A stretch of DNA of 64,000 nt from Chryseobacterium lathyri (GTDB lineage: Bacteria; Bacteroidota; Bacteroidia; Flavobacteriales; Weeksellaceae): the NCBI RefSeq assembly GCF_003290185.1, contig NZ_QNFY01000015.1, positions 62,001-126,000 on the forward strand, given 5' to 3'. The notes beneath the pieces were generated by a model, which was not told where the DNA came from, did no database searches, and was given only the letters and a program-made list of their open reading frames with translations. The translations under genes were made by a program, and so were the position numbers. Of this stretch, positions 24,517 through 31,852 are shown in pieces. Positions within the stretch are counted from its first letter, which is position 1; every line of letters starts with the position of its first letter.

Positions 24517-25317
24517 CTAATCTAAGTAATTATTTTTTTTTCCGGCGTTATTCCTTACTACATCCATTTCATGTGCTGTCATTTCCCTATGAAGAATTCC
24601 GCTAACATTGCTGACTGCATTATCTTTAGCGTTTTGTCTTGCATTTGAAAATTTTTCGTAAGTCGTTGGAGTGTCATTTTTTATCAGTATTATTTCCCTC
24701 CTTTCTTTTTTCAAATAAAATAATTCAAAAGAATAAGTTTGTTTTTGATCTTCTAACGATACAATAAGTCCAGGAAGACCTTTAAAAGTATAAGGGCCTT
24801 CTGATACAGGAATTTCTACAGTATACCAAGCTGTAATATTTCTACTACCATATTTGCCAGTAGCTTTTTTACAATCATATCCATTTATTTTTTTTGCTTC
24901 ATTTAATAAAATCCATTCGACCTTATTGGCAGGCTCAAATGAAAACAAATTTTTAAATACCTTATCATAAACTTTTAGCTTACCATCTTTTAATAATACT
25001 TCTTGATTCATATTAACACGAGGAACTTTTGAAAAGTCGATGTTAATATTTCCCGAAGTGATATTACTAAGACTGTTCTTTACAATTGATTCTTTTAGAG
25101 AATCACTCTTTGCCTTTTGATCGCTTTTAAAAAGAGATATGTTGTCCCCTATAAAAAGCGTCATTATCTCCTCTCTCTCACTTGATTTATCTGTTGAATC
25201 TTTTAAAAATTTAACATGATACTTAGCGATCAAGTTAGAATAAAGAACAGTATTTTTGTCCTGAGAAAAGACTAAAATACTGTTCATCAAAATTATTATT
25301 GAGAATATTTTTAACAT
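24517..25317 (-). CDS. GLPGLI family secreted protein (prophage cargo)
   Basis: 266 aa. An N-terminal signal peptide (LKIFSIIILMNSILVFSQ, cleavage near residue 19) is followed by a GLPGLI-family domain with the signature FKGLPGLIVSLED at 178-190 and the preceding WYTVEIPVSEGPY. Family members are abundant in Flavobacteriia and some sit next to TonB-dependent receptors; their function is unknown. Here the gene follows a Cys-rich secreted peptide gene (12-bp gap) on the minus strand inside the lysogeny end of the prophage. It looks like a lysogenic-conversion gene (inference). Confidence 0.85.
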   Translation of the reverse strand: MLKIFSIIILMNSILVFSQDKNTVLYSNLIAKYHVKFLKDSTDKSSEREEIMTLFIGDNISLFKSDQKAKSDSLKESIVKNSLSNITSGNINIDFSKVPRVNMNQEVLLKDGKLKVYDKVFKNLFSFEPANKVEWILLNEAKKINGYDCKKATGKYGSRNITAWYTVEIPVSEGPYTFKGLPGLIVSLEDQKQTYSFELFYLKKERREIILIKNDTPTTYEKFSNARQNAKDNAVSNVSGILHREMTAHEMDVVRNNAGKKNNYLD

Positions 25318-25329
25318 TAAAATTATATT

Positions 25330-25548
25330 TTAACCACAAAAATATTCATCTAGTAAGGCCATATTATCCATTAAACATTGTTGTCCCCAACTTGTGCAAT
25401 ATGAGTCCTGAATAGGGAATCCGCAAGATGTTTGATAGGTAACAGTACCACACCATTCAACAGCCTTTAAATCCATTTTTTTAACATTTCCTTTAGCACT
25501 TGCTAATCCGGCAACCCCTAGAGCTGCTACTAAAATTAATTTTTTCAT
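25330..25548 (-). CDS. Small secreted cysteine-rich peptide (prophage cargo)
   Basis: 72 aa. A signal peptide (MKKLILVAALGVAGLASA, predicted cleavage after A18) is followed by a mature part of about 54 residues with five cysteines (C33, C42, C51, C58, C71) in an otherwise polar, aromatic-rich chain. It has no double-glycine leader. It is the first gene of a two-gene minus-strand unit with the GLPGLI gene. Its upstream region carries two ACGG-N4-CCGT sites shared with the divergent XRE regulator. The family is not recognised; a secreted effector or antimicrobial is possible. Confidence 0.7.
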   Translation of the reverse strand: MKKLILVAALGVAGLASAKGNVKKMDLKAVEWCGTVTYQTSCGFPIQDSYCTSWGQQCLMDNMALLDEYFCG

Positions 25549-25601
25549 TATAAATATTTTTAAAATTGTATTGTAAATATATTCACTTTTATTTATTCAC
25601 C

Positions 25602-25619
25602 ATTACGGGAATCCGTAAT
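25602..25619. promoter_or_regulatory. Operator 1 of the lysogeny switch
   Basis: Perfect palindrome ATTACGG-GAAT-CCGTAAT, 54 bp upstream of the secreted-peptide gene and 133 bp upstream of the XRE gene. It shares the core TTACGGRAAYCCGTAM with the site at 25691. Probably bound by the adjacent XRE protein (inference). Confidence 0.7.
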
Positions 25620-25690
25620 TTATAAAACTTTTTTATTATGTTAAACTTCAATAAGATAAAATCAAATTTTAGTTGATATATTTTAAATTT

Positions 25691-25704
25691 TACGGAAACC
25701 CGTA
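25691..25704. promoter_or_regulatory. Operator 2 of the lysogeny switch
   Basis: TACGG-AAAC-CCGTA, the second copy of the ACGG-N4-CCGT palindrome, 47 bp upstream of the XRE start codon. The positions suggest autoregulation of the regulator gene from this site and control of the divergent cargo genes from site 1. Confidence 0.65.
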
Positions 25705-25751
25705 CAATACATTTATTAAATAAGTATATTTTTACAATAAAATGAAAAAAG

Positions 25752-26120
25752 TTGAGAAAAGACAGATTACGTGATACCAGAAAAGATAAAGGAATAACTC
25801 AGCAACAATTAGCTGATGTTATTGCAACGGACGTTTCTAATTACAGTCGAAAAGAAAGCGGAAATGTTAGCATAGTCATGAGGGAATGGGAAAAAATATC
25901 AGAATTTTTAGGTGTTCCTTTATATGAAATTTATGAAGATGATTATGTTCCCGCACCTGCAGAGGAAATAAATAAAAATGATAACCATACGGTTATGAAA
26001 GATAAAGTCATGACAGTCATTAAAGATGAGGATTTCTATAAGGCAATAATTAGAGACCTCCAGGAATATATTTCATTACTAAAGCAAGAGATATATAGTT
26101 TAAAAAATTCAAAAAAATAA
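25752..26120 (+). CDS. XRE-family transcription regulator (candidate phage repressor)
   Basis: 122 aa. A Cro/CI-type helix-turn-helix is at about residues 5-60 (LRDTRKDKGITQQQLADVI then NYSRKESGNVSI), then a linker and a C-terminal coiled coil (ISLLKQEIYSLKNSKK) that may dimerise it. The start is TTG at 25752: a stop codon lies in frame just upstream at 25743 and the nearest ATG (25742) is in another frame and ends after ten codons. There is no peptidase domain for RecA-stimulated cleavage. It stands divergent from the cargo operon with two palindromic operators between, and converges with the endolysin. Confidence 0.8.
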   Translation: MRKDRLRDTRKDKGITQQQLADVIATDVSNYSRKESGNVSIVMREWEKISEFLGVPLYEIYEDDYVPAPAEEINKNDNHTVMKDKVMTVIKDEDFYKAIIRDLQEYISLLKQEIYSLKNSKK

Positions 26121-26149
26121 AATTTCCCGAATAAAGTCCGGGAAATTTT
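26119..26149. terminator. Bidirectional terminator between regulator and endolysin
   Basis: Perfect 11-bp stem AAAATTTCCCG/CGGGAAATTTT with a 9-base loop. It closes both the plus-strand regulator transcript and the minus-strand lysis transcript. Confidence 0.85.
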
Positions 26150-26150
26150 A

Positions 26151-26627
26151 TTATACAATAATGTAATTGTCTTTGTCTCGTTTCTTCTTGGAAAGAACTT
26201 TCCAATCACTGAACCCTTTCTTGTCAAAATGTGGCATATCTTTAAGCGTACGCCAATCACCGCCCCAATTCCAGCCGTTTTTCTTGAAAATAACCACCAC
26301 TTCCATCCAGTCGGATTGTTTGTCATTATCCCAATCTTTGGCAGTGTCCCAACTGGCTGTTTTATCATCAATAATAAGGCAGATATCAACAGCAAATCCA
26401 TAATTATGAATGCTCTGGCCACCTTTGGCATTTGTTACCCTCTTGCCCGGCTTTGTTCTGCCTTGTGCGTATAAATCATTCTGTTCTGCAAAAGTTCTTA
26501 ACCCTTGTGTAATCCTTATTTTAGCACGACCGGTTAAAGCTTCATCACATTCAGTAATAATTTTTTTTACTTCATCCCGTATAGAAGGATGAAGTTTTTC
26601 TATTCGTTGTAATGTTATTAAATCCAT
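26151..26627 (-). CDS. Endolysin, M15-family peptidoglycan peptidase
   Basis: 158 aa, no signal peptide. Zinc ligands of the M15C (L-alanyl-D-glutamate or VanY-like) fold are visible: H74 and D81 in SIHNYGFAVD, and H133 in MPHFD, after the family's QGLRTFAEQNDLYAQGR motif (41-57). It cleaves peptidoglycan peptides at the end of infection. It is the last gene of the late transcript and overlaps the holin gene by one base, the usual holin-lysin pair. Confidence 0.92.
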   Translation of the reverse strand: MDLITLQRIEKLHPSIRDEVKKIITECDEALTGRAKIRITQGLRTFAEQNDLYAQGRTKPGKRVTNAKGGQSIHNYGFAVDICLIIDDKTASWDTAKDWDNDKQSDWMEVVVIFKKNGWNWGGDWRTLKDMPHFDKKGFSDWKVLSKKKRDKDNYIIV

Positions 26628-27055
26628 TATTTTTGTTCTTTGGTAATGTCTTCTTTTGCAAGAAGATTTTTAATTTGAAATGTCAATATTCGCCTAACGG
26701 GACGAATAAAATACTTTACAAAGTCACTTTGCGGGTTAATCACCTCGATATTCTCGAAGATGCTCACAATTTCAATATAGATCATTAGAAAAATCATAAA
26801 GTCCCCAAAAAGCCAGCTTATCTGTTTTGATAAACCAGACTTTCCATCATTACCAATATTAAGAATCACCAATGCTACTACAATGCTAACACCATATTGA
26901 ATGAATTTTGAAAATGTTTTCCGGAAACCCTTAGAGGTCCTACGTTTACCGGTTAAAGTAGCCTTAGTAACCCCACAAATAAAATCCAAAACAATAACAA
27001 CAAGTAATGCTATTAACAGCTGCATTTTTGGATAATATTGAATAAAATGAATCAT
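26627..27055 (-). CDS. Phage holin
   Basis: 142 aa with three or four hydrophobic helices (MQLLIALLVVIVLDFICGV at 11-29, FIQYGVSIVVALVILNIG, FGDFMIFLMIYIEIVSIFE). It has the KRRTSKGFRKTFSKF basic loop and an NIEVINPQSDF segment typical of the toxin-secretion/phage-lysis holin family PF05105. It would make the inner-membrane lesion that lets the endolysin reach its substrate. The stop codon overlaps the endolysin start. Confidence 0.88.
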   Translation of the reverse strand: MIHFIQYYPKMQLLIALLVVIVLDFICGVTKATLTGKRRTSKGFRKTFSKFIQYGVSIVVALVILNIGNDGKSGLSKQISWLFGDFMIFLMIYIEIVSIFENIEVINPQSDFVKYFIRPVRRILTFQIKNLLAKEDITKEQK

Positions 27056-27113
27056 GATTTCTTTGAATAAATATTTATAATAAGGGACAAAATTCTGTGA
27101 TAGATTCTTAGAT

Positions 27114-28001
27114 CTAGTTTTGAACTTTAATCTTTTCTGTGTATGTTTTTCCTTCCTTCGTTATTTTTACAGAGTAAATTCCACTAACAAGATCTTTAGT
27201 TGAAATACTTTCTTTAGAAGGTGTTACAATGTCTTTCTGTAGGACAAGTTTTCCGGCAGTATTATAAACCTTAACCCTTATCATTTTTTTAAGTGCATCG
27301 TCATTAACAAAGAAATTATCCTTGACCGGATTGGGATATAAAATTCCGTTTGGAAATGAAACAGGCTCTTTAATGCATCTAACATTTGCACCGGAATTCT
27401 TATCAATAGAGAATCCAACATTCAAAGTTTGATTATTGCTTAATAAAGCTTTCATAAAAGTTAATCCTTTAGCATAGTTGGCCCACCCGGTAACTGTTGT
27501 ACTCCAATAGGCCCCTGATGCATTGTTGCTAAATAAATTACCATTTACATAATAATTACTTCCTGCAGCAGGTAAGAACAAGGAATTATTAATTAGAATA
27601 CCGCTGCCATGTCTTGTATACATGTTGGTGCCATCTTCTACAAAATCTCCTACCCATTGAACACTGTTATTGTCAATAACCCCTTGCCATTCTGCTGATG
27701 TAGGAACCCTATATCCATCAGGACACGGATCATTTAATGTTTTTCCGGAATCACTCCACGAACTGTCAATAGCTGATGTAGAACCCCAGCTTGCTGAATT
27801 AACGGGTGTATTTTTGCCCCATTGATACTTTGCCCCCTTAATTCCCTGTGCTGGTACTGTTGAATTTAAAGAAGTGTCTGCTCCAAGGTTGTAATCCAAG
27901 AAAGTTCTTAATTCTCCGGGGGCTACATAAGCCTGTGAAGTTTGTGAAAATACAGATACATTAATTAAGGCTAATGTAAATCCTAATAATAATCGTTTCA
28001 T
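27114..28001 (-). CDS. Secreted FISUMP-domain protein with T9SS sorting domain, encoded by the prophage
   Basis: 295 aa. A signal peptide (LLLGFTLALINVSVFSQ) is followed by a FISUMP-like domain (about 30-210: FLDYNLGADTS, QWGKNTPVNSASWG, NDPCPDGYRVPTSAEW, GAYWSTTV, NVRCIKE) and a type IX secretion sorting domain (about 218-295: NGILYPNPVKDNFFV, VKVYNTAGKLVLQ, SGIYSVKITKEG). It lies between the tail-fibre gene and the holin on the late strand. A phage protein destined for the host's type IX system and cell surface is unexpected; receptor masking or superinfection exclusion are possible roles (inference). Confidence 0.85.
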   Translation of the reverse strand: MKRLLLGFTLALINVSVFSQTSQAYVAPGELRTFLDYNLGADTSLNSTVPAQGIKGAKYQWGKNTPVNSASWGSTSAIDSSWSDSGKTLNDPCPDGYRVPTSAEWQGVIDNNSVQWVGDFVEDGTNMYTRHGSGILINNSLFLPAAGSNYYVNGNLFSNNASGAYWSTTVTGWANYAKGLTFMKALLSNNQTLNVGFSIDKNSGANVRCIKEPVSFPNGILYPNPVKDNFFVNDDALKKMIRVKVYNTAGKLVLQKDIVTPSKESISTKDLVSGIYSVKITKEGKTYTEKIKVQN

Positions 28002-28013
28002 AGTAATAATAAT

Positions 28014-28784
28014 TTATATTGAAATTTTTTGTTTAAGTTTTGTATCTATTCCGACACGGGGGATAGAATATGTTGTTCCATTAGCGACATCACTATTATG
28101 AGTACCTAAAAACTCCGCTGAAATCATGACTGAAGTTGAAGCACTTGACCAAAGAAGCGAAGTGTTTGCCGATTTTGAAAAGCTGATTCTAATCAGCATA
28201 GAATTTGCAGAAATGTTTCCTGGCATTATCACGGTGCCAGTGGAAACTTGGGAAACTACAGTTACCCCACTGGCTTCAATATCTGTTCCTGTTCCTGAAT
28301 GACTAAATATTCTGAAATATGGACTCGTAATTGAACCCACCATTCCTGAAACAAGAATATTCATATAGTAATTTGAGGCATCCTGTTCGTAGGTATGTAT
28401 TTCTACTTTTGGAATAAACGGCAATACAATACTTGTTTTATTTTCCCAACCAATTGTTCCGTCCGGTTTTGCAACTACATTTTTCGTATATGTTGCATCT
28501 GCATTATTTAATGAAGTAGCTTTTAGACCTCCGATAGTTATGCTTTTAGTTGTTATTGGATCCCTACCAGCTACAGTATCTAAAGTATCTTGTTCTTCAG
28601 TTCCGTTAATTTCCAGTGTGTTTTTCCAACTCTGTATATTTTCAGGTGTCAGATTTGATCCGTCAATTTCAGCTTTATCCCTGTCTAAAGCCTTGAAACC
28701 AGATGCAACACGTACTTTTGAATTTCCTTCTGCTTGTGTCTCGTTTTCTATCTGGTTTGCTATTTGTTGCGCTTCTGTACTCAT
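28014..28784 (-). CDS. Tail fibre-like protein
   Basis: 256 aa, no signal peptide. The N-terminal helix (MSTEAQQIANQIENETQ) is followed by SKVRVASGFKALDRDK and LTPENIQSWKNTL, a pattern typical of the N-terminal attachment region of Bacteroidetes phage fibres. The rest is Ser/Thr-rich beta sequence. The gene is the first after the head genes and precedes the T9SS protein and lysis genes. Receptor binding is inferred from position and composition. Confidence 0.65.
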   Translation of the reverse strand: MSTEAQQIANQIENETQAEGNSKVRVASGFKALDRDKAEIDGSNLTPENIQSWKNTLEINGTEEQDTLDTVAGRDPITTKSITIGGLKATSLNNADATYTKNVVAKPDGTIGWENKTSIVLPFIPKVEIHTYEQDASNYYMNILVSGMVGSITSPYFRIFSHSGTGTDIEASGVTVVSQVSTGTVIMPGNISANSMLIRISFSKSANTSLLWSSASTSVMISAEFLGTHNSDVANGTTYSIPRVGIDTKLKQKISI

Positions 28785-28786
28785 AA

Positions 28787-28879
28787 TTATTCAAAGGTTT
28801 TATCGAAAGAATTATCAAAAATTTTGAACTTGATCAAAATGTGTTTTGCTTTGCAGCATAAAAATTTAATTGCTATCAT
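28787..28879 (-). CDS. Possible 30-aa protein ending in an FDKTFE motif
   Basis: Complete frame from ATG at 28879 to TAA at 28787, exactly filling the gap between two late genes. It reads MIAIKFLCC at the start and IFDNSFDKTFE at the end. The final 23 bp before the next start codon are repeated at 31152-31174, where they encode the same ending. The shared ending suggests a real module, but a 30-aa gene is hard to prove. Confidence 0.35.
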   Translation of the reverse strand: MIAIKFLCCKAKHILIKFKIFDNSFDKTFE

Positions 28880-28884
28880 AATTC

Positions 28885-29589
28885 TTAATCATCATAAATG
28901 TTTGTTATAAAATTTGTTTTCCGGATATGAGAAACACCGTCTATATCTTTTAATTCTCCATTACAACCACACCCGCCACAATCTTTACAATACAGGGGAA
29001 AATGTTCTTTGTTTTGGCATATCCATAAATGCATTCTTTCAAGCAGCGGATCAATCCGGTCCTGGATAGAAGAATTTTGCTTAAAATTGATTTCTTTTAC
29101 ACCGCCGGTTGCTGAACTTGCACCGTTTCCGCCTATTGCATTAGGATTGTTCATTTGTTGGCCTTTTGACGTATGTCTTAACCAACTTGGAACAATAGCC
29201 GTCATATCAACACATTCTGCAGTAAGTTTCCAAAGGAATCTTTCCCACAATTTTACATACCAGGGATTTTCAATAAATTCGATTGCGTTGATTATCATTC
29301 CAATTTTCAGATCAGAATCTTTAATTAGGTTTAATCCATCAAGTTCATAAGAAGCATTTATTCTGGCCAGTAAATCAGCTTTATTTTCCTGTGTTACTCT
29401 TACATTTTTCTTTGAAATAAAGTCTTCATAAAATTGATCACATATCGCATTTGCAATCCAACGTTCTTCAGCAACAATAATGTTCTGCAAGATTTGCCTT
29501 TCGTCAATTTCTTGGTCGGTTGGAGCATGAAAGATCACTTCATCAGGTGTAATTAAAACATCCCTCTTTAAATTGTTAAGCCTGTACAT
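28885..29589 (-). CDS. Hypothetical protein after portal, possible head-tail connector
   Basis: 234 aa from the ATG at 29589 (MYRLNNLKRDV). The frame continues to 29676 but that would overlap the portal gene by 100 bp; the chosen start overlaps by 14 bp. It has a helical N-terminal half (IVAEERWIANAICDQFYEDF, similar in feel to connector proteins), a conserved-looking WYVKLWERFLWKLTAECVDM, and a cysteine cluster near the end (CKDCGGCGC). Position directly after portal suggests an adaptor function; the family is not firmly recognised. Confidence 0.6.
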   Translation of the reverse strand: MYRLNNLKRDVLITPDEVIFHAPTDQEIDERQILQNIIVAEERWIANAICDQFYEDFISKKNVRVTQENKADLLARINASYELDGLNLIKDSDLKIGMIINAIEFIENPWYVKLWERFLWKLTAECVDMTAIVPSWLRHTSKGQQMNNPNAIGGNGASSATGGVKEINFKQNSSIQDRIDPLLERMHLWICQNKEHFPLYCKDCGGCGCNGELKDIDGVSHIRKTNFITNIYDD

Positions 29590-30934
29590 CTTTTTTATTT
29601 TTTGAGGTTGTAATAAATTCAGATCCCTTTGCCTTGTCTTCCATTGCCGGTTTTCCAAGGATTTCCCTTCCTTCATCTTTAGTCAAGCAAGAATTAACAT
29701 CAATTTCGCCAATAAATGAAGCTGGTGAAACGGGCTTAAATGCAAGTTCTAAATCACTGAACTTTGTACCCATCCAATTATCATATATTTCAAAGAATGG
29801 ATTGATGAAATCTTGAAATATCAATTCTTGTGTCGGCTCTATCACAGTTTTGTTTTTCGTGTCAAAAACGGCTGACAGGTAGGCAAAACCACCGTTCCCC
29901 ATTCCAGATGAATTTTGATGTTGACCATACAAAGCAGTGTCCCAATTGTTTGAATCCACAATTTTGCTTTCAACGTTTTCATCCAGTTTTAGGAATGATC
30001 CGTCCGTTTTGGTGTCAAATTGTTGAAGTGAAGAATTCGTGATTCCCTTTCCGCCGGTTACAACAGTCCAACGTCCGCGTTTGCCGTCTCCCGTATGAGA
30101 ATAGATAATATCACGGCCAACTTTTTTCCCTTCTTCCTGGGAAACATTTCCTTCAAGAAAAAGGACACCACCCACGATGAGGTTATTGTCTATAATATCA
30201 AGGTTATACCTTACATTTTTATATTCTAGGATCTGCCAAGGCAATGAAGATATATTGTCAGGCATCCCATAGTAATCGTAACCCGGAACATCATTTTTAA
30301 CATGAATAATACAGTGTTCAGTTCCAACATCGCTTTTATACCAATCCATGTCTGGATCACCATAATAAATAGGTAATTCAACAGCTTTATCTTCAACTAA
30401 ATTCCAAGCGGTTTTTTTTCTGAATTCTTTTGAAATGAAAACAGTTTCACAGATATCATCATCATTTGGTGATGAAAGTCTACAATCAAGAAAGGGCCGG
30501 TTGACTATGTAAACAAATTTCTTTTTTCCAATTTGCCCCCGGATCACTTCAATAAAATTGTTACCAACAGTGAAGTGATTGTTGAAAATTGATTTTACAA
30601 TCTTATCAAGGTTTTGCCCCTTTTTATTAACACGTTTTTTAAAGATGTCAAATTCTTTATTCTCGGAACCGTTCTTGATATACATTCCTTTTCCAATGCA
30701 GAAGTTTGTTTTGGAGTTAACACATGAATTGTTTGTTGGGGATAATAGTTTTGCTTCTAAAAGCAACTGAAAGAAGTTATCTTTAGGATCTAAAAAAGCC
30801 AAATATTTCCTGCTTCTTCTTGTAAGATGAAATGCAGTTGATTCCCCTGAAGGCTCAAAGGGAATTGGATTTTTTGCATCAATCGTTGCTACGTTTGAAA
30901 CAATGGTTTTTTGATCTTTCTCAGAATTATTCAT
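29576..30934 (-). CDS. Phage portal protein
   Basis: 452 aa. Forms the dodecameric portal vertex for DNA entry. The layout fits portal proteins: AKLLSPTNNSCVNSKTNF near the start, VGNNFIEVIRG, a wing region, VPGYDYYGMPDNISSLPW (the family's 'pdd.YGlP...', about residues 215-235), YNLDIIDNN, and a C-terminal FINPFFEIYDNWMG. It is encoded downstream of protease and capsid, 20 kb from terminase, the reverse of the usual order. It overlaps the 75-aa gene upstream by 8 bp. Confidence 0.78.
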   Translation of the reverse strand: MNNSEKDQKTIVSNVATIDAKNPIPFEPSGESTAFHLTRRSRKYLAFLDPKDNFFQLLLEAKLLSPTNNSCVNSKTNFCIGKGMYIKNGSENKEFDIFKKRVNKKGQNLDKIVKSIFNNHFTVGNNFIEVIRGQIGKKKFVYIVNRPFLDCRLSSPNDDDICETVFISKEFRKKTAWNLVEDKAVELPIYYGDPDMDWYKSDVGTEHCIIHVKNDVPGYDYYGMPDNISSLPWQILEYKNVRYNLDIIDNNLIVGGVLFLEGNVSQEEGKKVGRDIIYSHTGDGKRGRWTVVTGGKGITNSSLQQFDTKTDGSFLKLDENVESKIVDSNNWDTALYGQHQNSSGMGNGGFAYLSAVFDTKNKTVIEPTQELIFQDFINPFFEIYDNWMGTKFSDLELAFKPVSPASFIGEIDVNSCLTKDEGREILGKPAMEDKAKGSEFITTSKNKKDVQA

Positions 30935-31154
30935 TCTCGTTGCTGTTGGATTCTTCTTTTAAGAATTTTAATTCCTTGTATTTCTGAACTTCTTGTTCTG
31001 TTGGTGTTTTACTAAACAGAATAAGCAAGGTTGGATCCTGGCTTCTGATTGCAATTTCAGCAAGAACACCCAGGTCTTCACGTTCCCCAAGGGGAGTAGT
31101 CGAACCATTAAATCCGACTACTTTATTTTTGAATTTTGCTTTTATAGAAAACAT
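30927..31154 (-). CDS. Hypothetical protein between tail-tube-like gene and portal
   Basis: 75 aa, soluble, charged C-terminal half (PTEQEVQKYKELKFLKEESNSNENE). It overlaps the portal start by 8 bp and is preceded by a repeated 23-bp sequence. Family not recognised; a small head protein is plausible from the position. Confidence 0.6.
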   Translation of the reverse strand: MFSIKAKFKNKVVGFNGSTTPLGEREDLGVLAEIAIRSQDPTLLILFSKTPTEQEVQKYKELKFLKEESNSNENE

Positions 31155-31156
31155 AA

Positions 31157-31212
31157 TTATTCAAAGGTTTTATCAAATGTTTTATCGAAGATTTTTTCAA
31201 GAGAATCACCTC
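31157..31212 (-). other. Frame-shifted C-terminal extension of the upstream gene, ending in FDKTFE
   Basis: Directly after the stop of the gene ending at 31213 the -1 frame is open and reads SVGGDSLEKIFDKTFDKTFE to a TAA just before the next start. It has no ATG, GTG or TTG of its own. It can be reached from the upstream frame only by a -1 shift at GGTTTTC. The same ending occurs in the 30-aa frame at 28787. Confidence 0.35.
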
Positions 31213-31782
31213 CTACTGAAAACCTTCTATGATAGAGATATCACCAGAAAATTCATTTGCCATTCGTCCATATTCAGACTTGAACATAACTTTAGCACCG
31301 TTGAAATCTTCCATTTTTCTACCAGAACCACCTTCAGTACCGTTCATTACGACTTCAAAATATGGAATGGTATTTCCGTTGACGTATCTTTCCCCGATAA
31401 CAAAAATTTTCCCGGAATTAAGTCTAATCACAAGACCAAGACCACAGCAGCAACCCGCAGAATCCAAGCTTGATAGATAGTTTGTTAATTCTTGTGAAAG
31501 GTTTGGAAGCTGTGCATCAAGATCAAATTCATATTTCACGGAACACCCGTTCAGTGTATGTTTGAATTTGAATTCAGCTTCTTTTCTTTGGAATGATAAA
31601 CGGAACATTTTTGCGCCACCGGCTGCAGTTGCACCATCCCTTAAAGCAAGAGCAGTATAACTTTTACTTGTTGCATCTTGGGTCCAATTGAAATCTGCAG
31701 GATCATAAACCCAAAGATCAGAAACACCCCCAGTTGTAGCAGAACACGGTGCAGTATATGATTTAAGTGTTACACAAAGCAT
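31213..31782 (-). CDS. Phage structural protein, possible tail-tube or head protein
   Basis: 189 aa, beta-rich, with a conspicuous CCC cluster (DSAGCCCGLGLVIRLNSGKIFVIGE, about residue 108 on). It is the first gene after the major capsid gene and is separated from it by a 31-bp perfect palindrome. Beta-rich 190-aa proteins near capsid genes are often tail-tube or decoration proteins, but the family is not recognised. It may carry a frame-shifted extension. Confidence 0.6.
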   Translation of the reverse strand: MLCVTLKSYTAPCSATTGGVSDLWVYDPADFNWTQDATSKSYTALALRDGATAAGGAKMFRLSFQRKEAEFKFKHTLNGCSVKYEFDLDAQLPNLSQELTNYLSSLDSAGCCCGLGLVIRLNSGKIFVIGERYVNGNTIPYFEVVMNGTEGGSGRKMEDFNGAKVMFKSEYGRMANEFSGDISIIEGFQ

Positions 31783-31810
31783 AATAATTTAGAATTTTGA
31801 TTGTTAGAAA

Positions 31811-31841
31811 ACAAAACATGTAATATTGTTACATGTTTTGT
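31811..31841 (-). promoter_or_regulatory. Palindrome site 1 with 13-bp perfect arms, after the capsid gene
   Basis: ACAAAACATGTAA and its exact reverse complement, separated by 5 bases (TATTG). The inner part TGTAACAATATTACA (minus strand) matches the palindrome found five more times in the prophage. The long stem followed by T-rich sequence on the minus strand also makes it a plausible transcription terminator for capsid mRNA. Confidence 0.8.
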
Positions 31842-31852
31842 TGTAAATTTTT

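Noticed and set aside
26151..26627. Second lysis gene or spanin pair near the endolysin
   Set aside because: No lipoprotein or overlapping spanin frame was found around the holin-lysin pair; the 102-aa membrane coiled-coil protein at 55406 is too far away.
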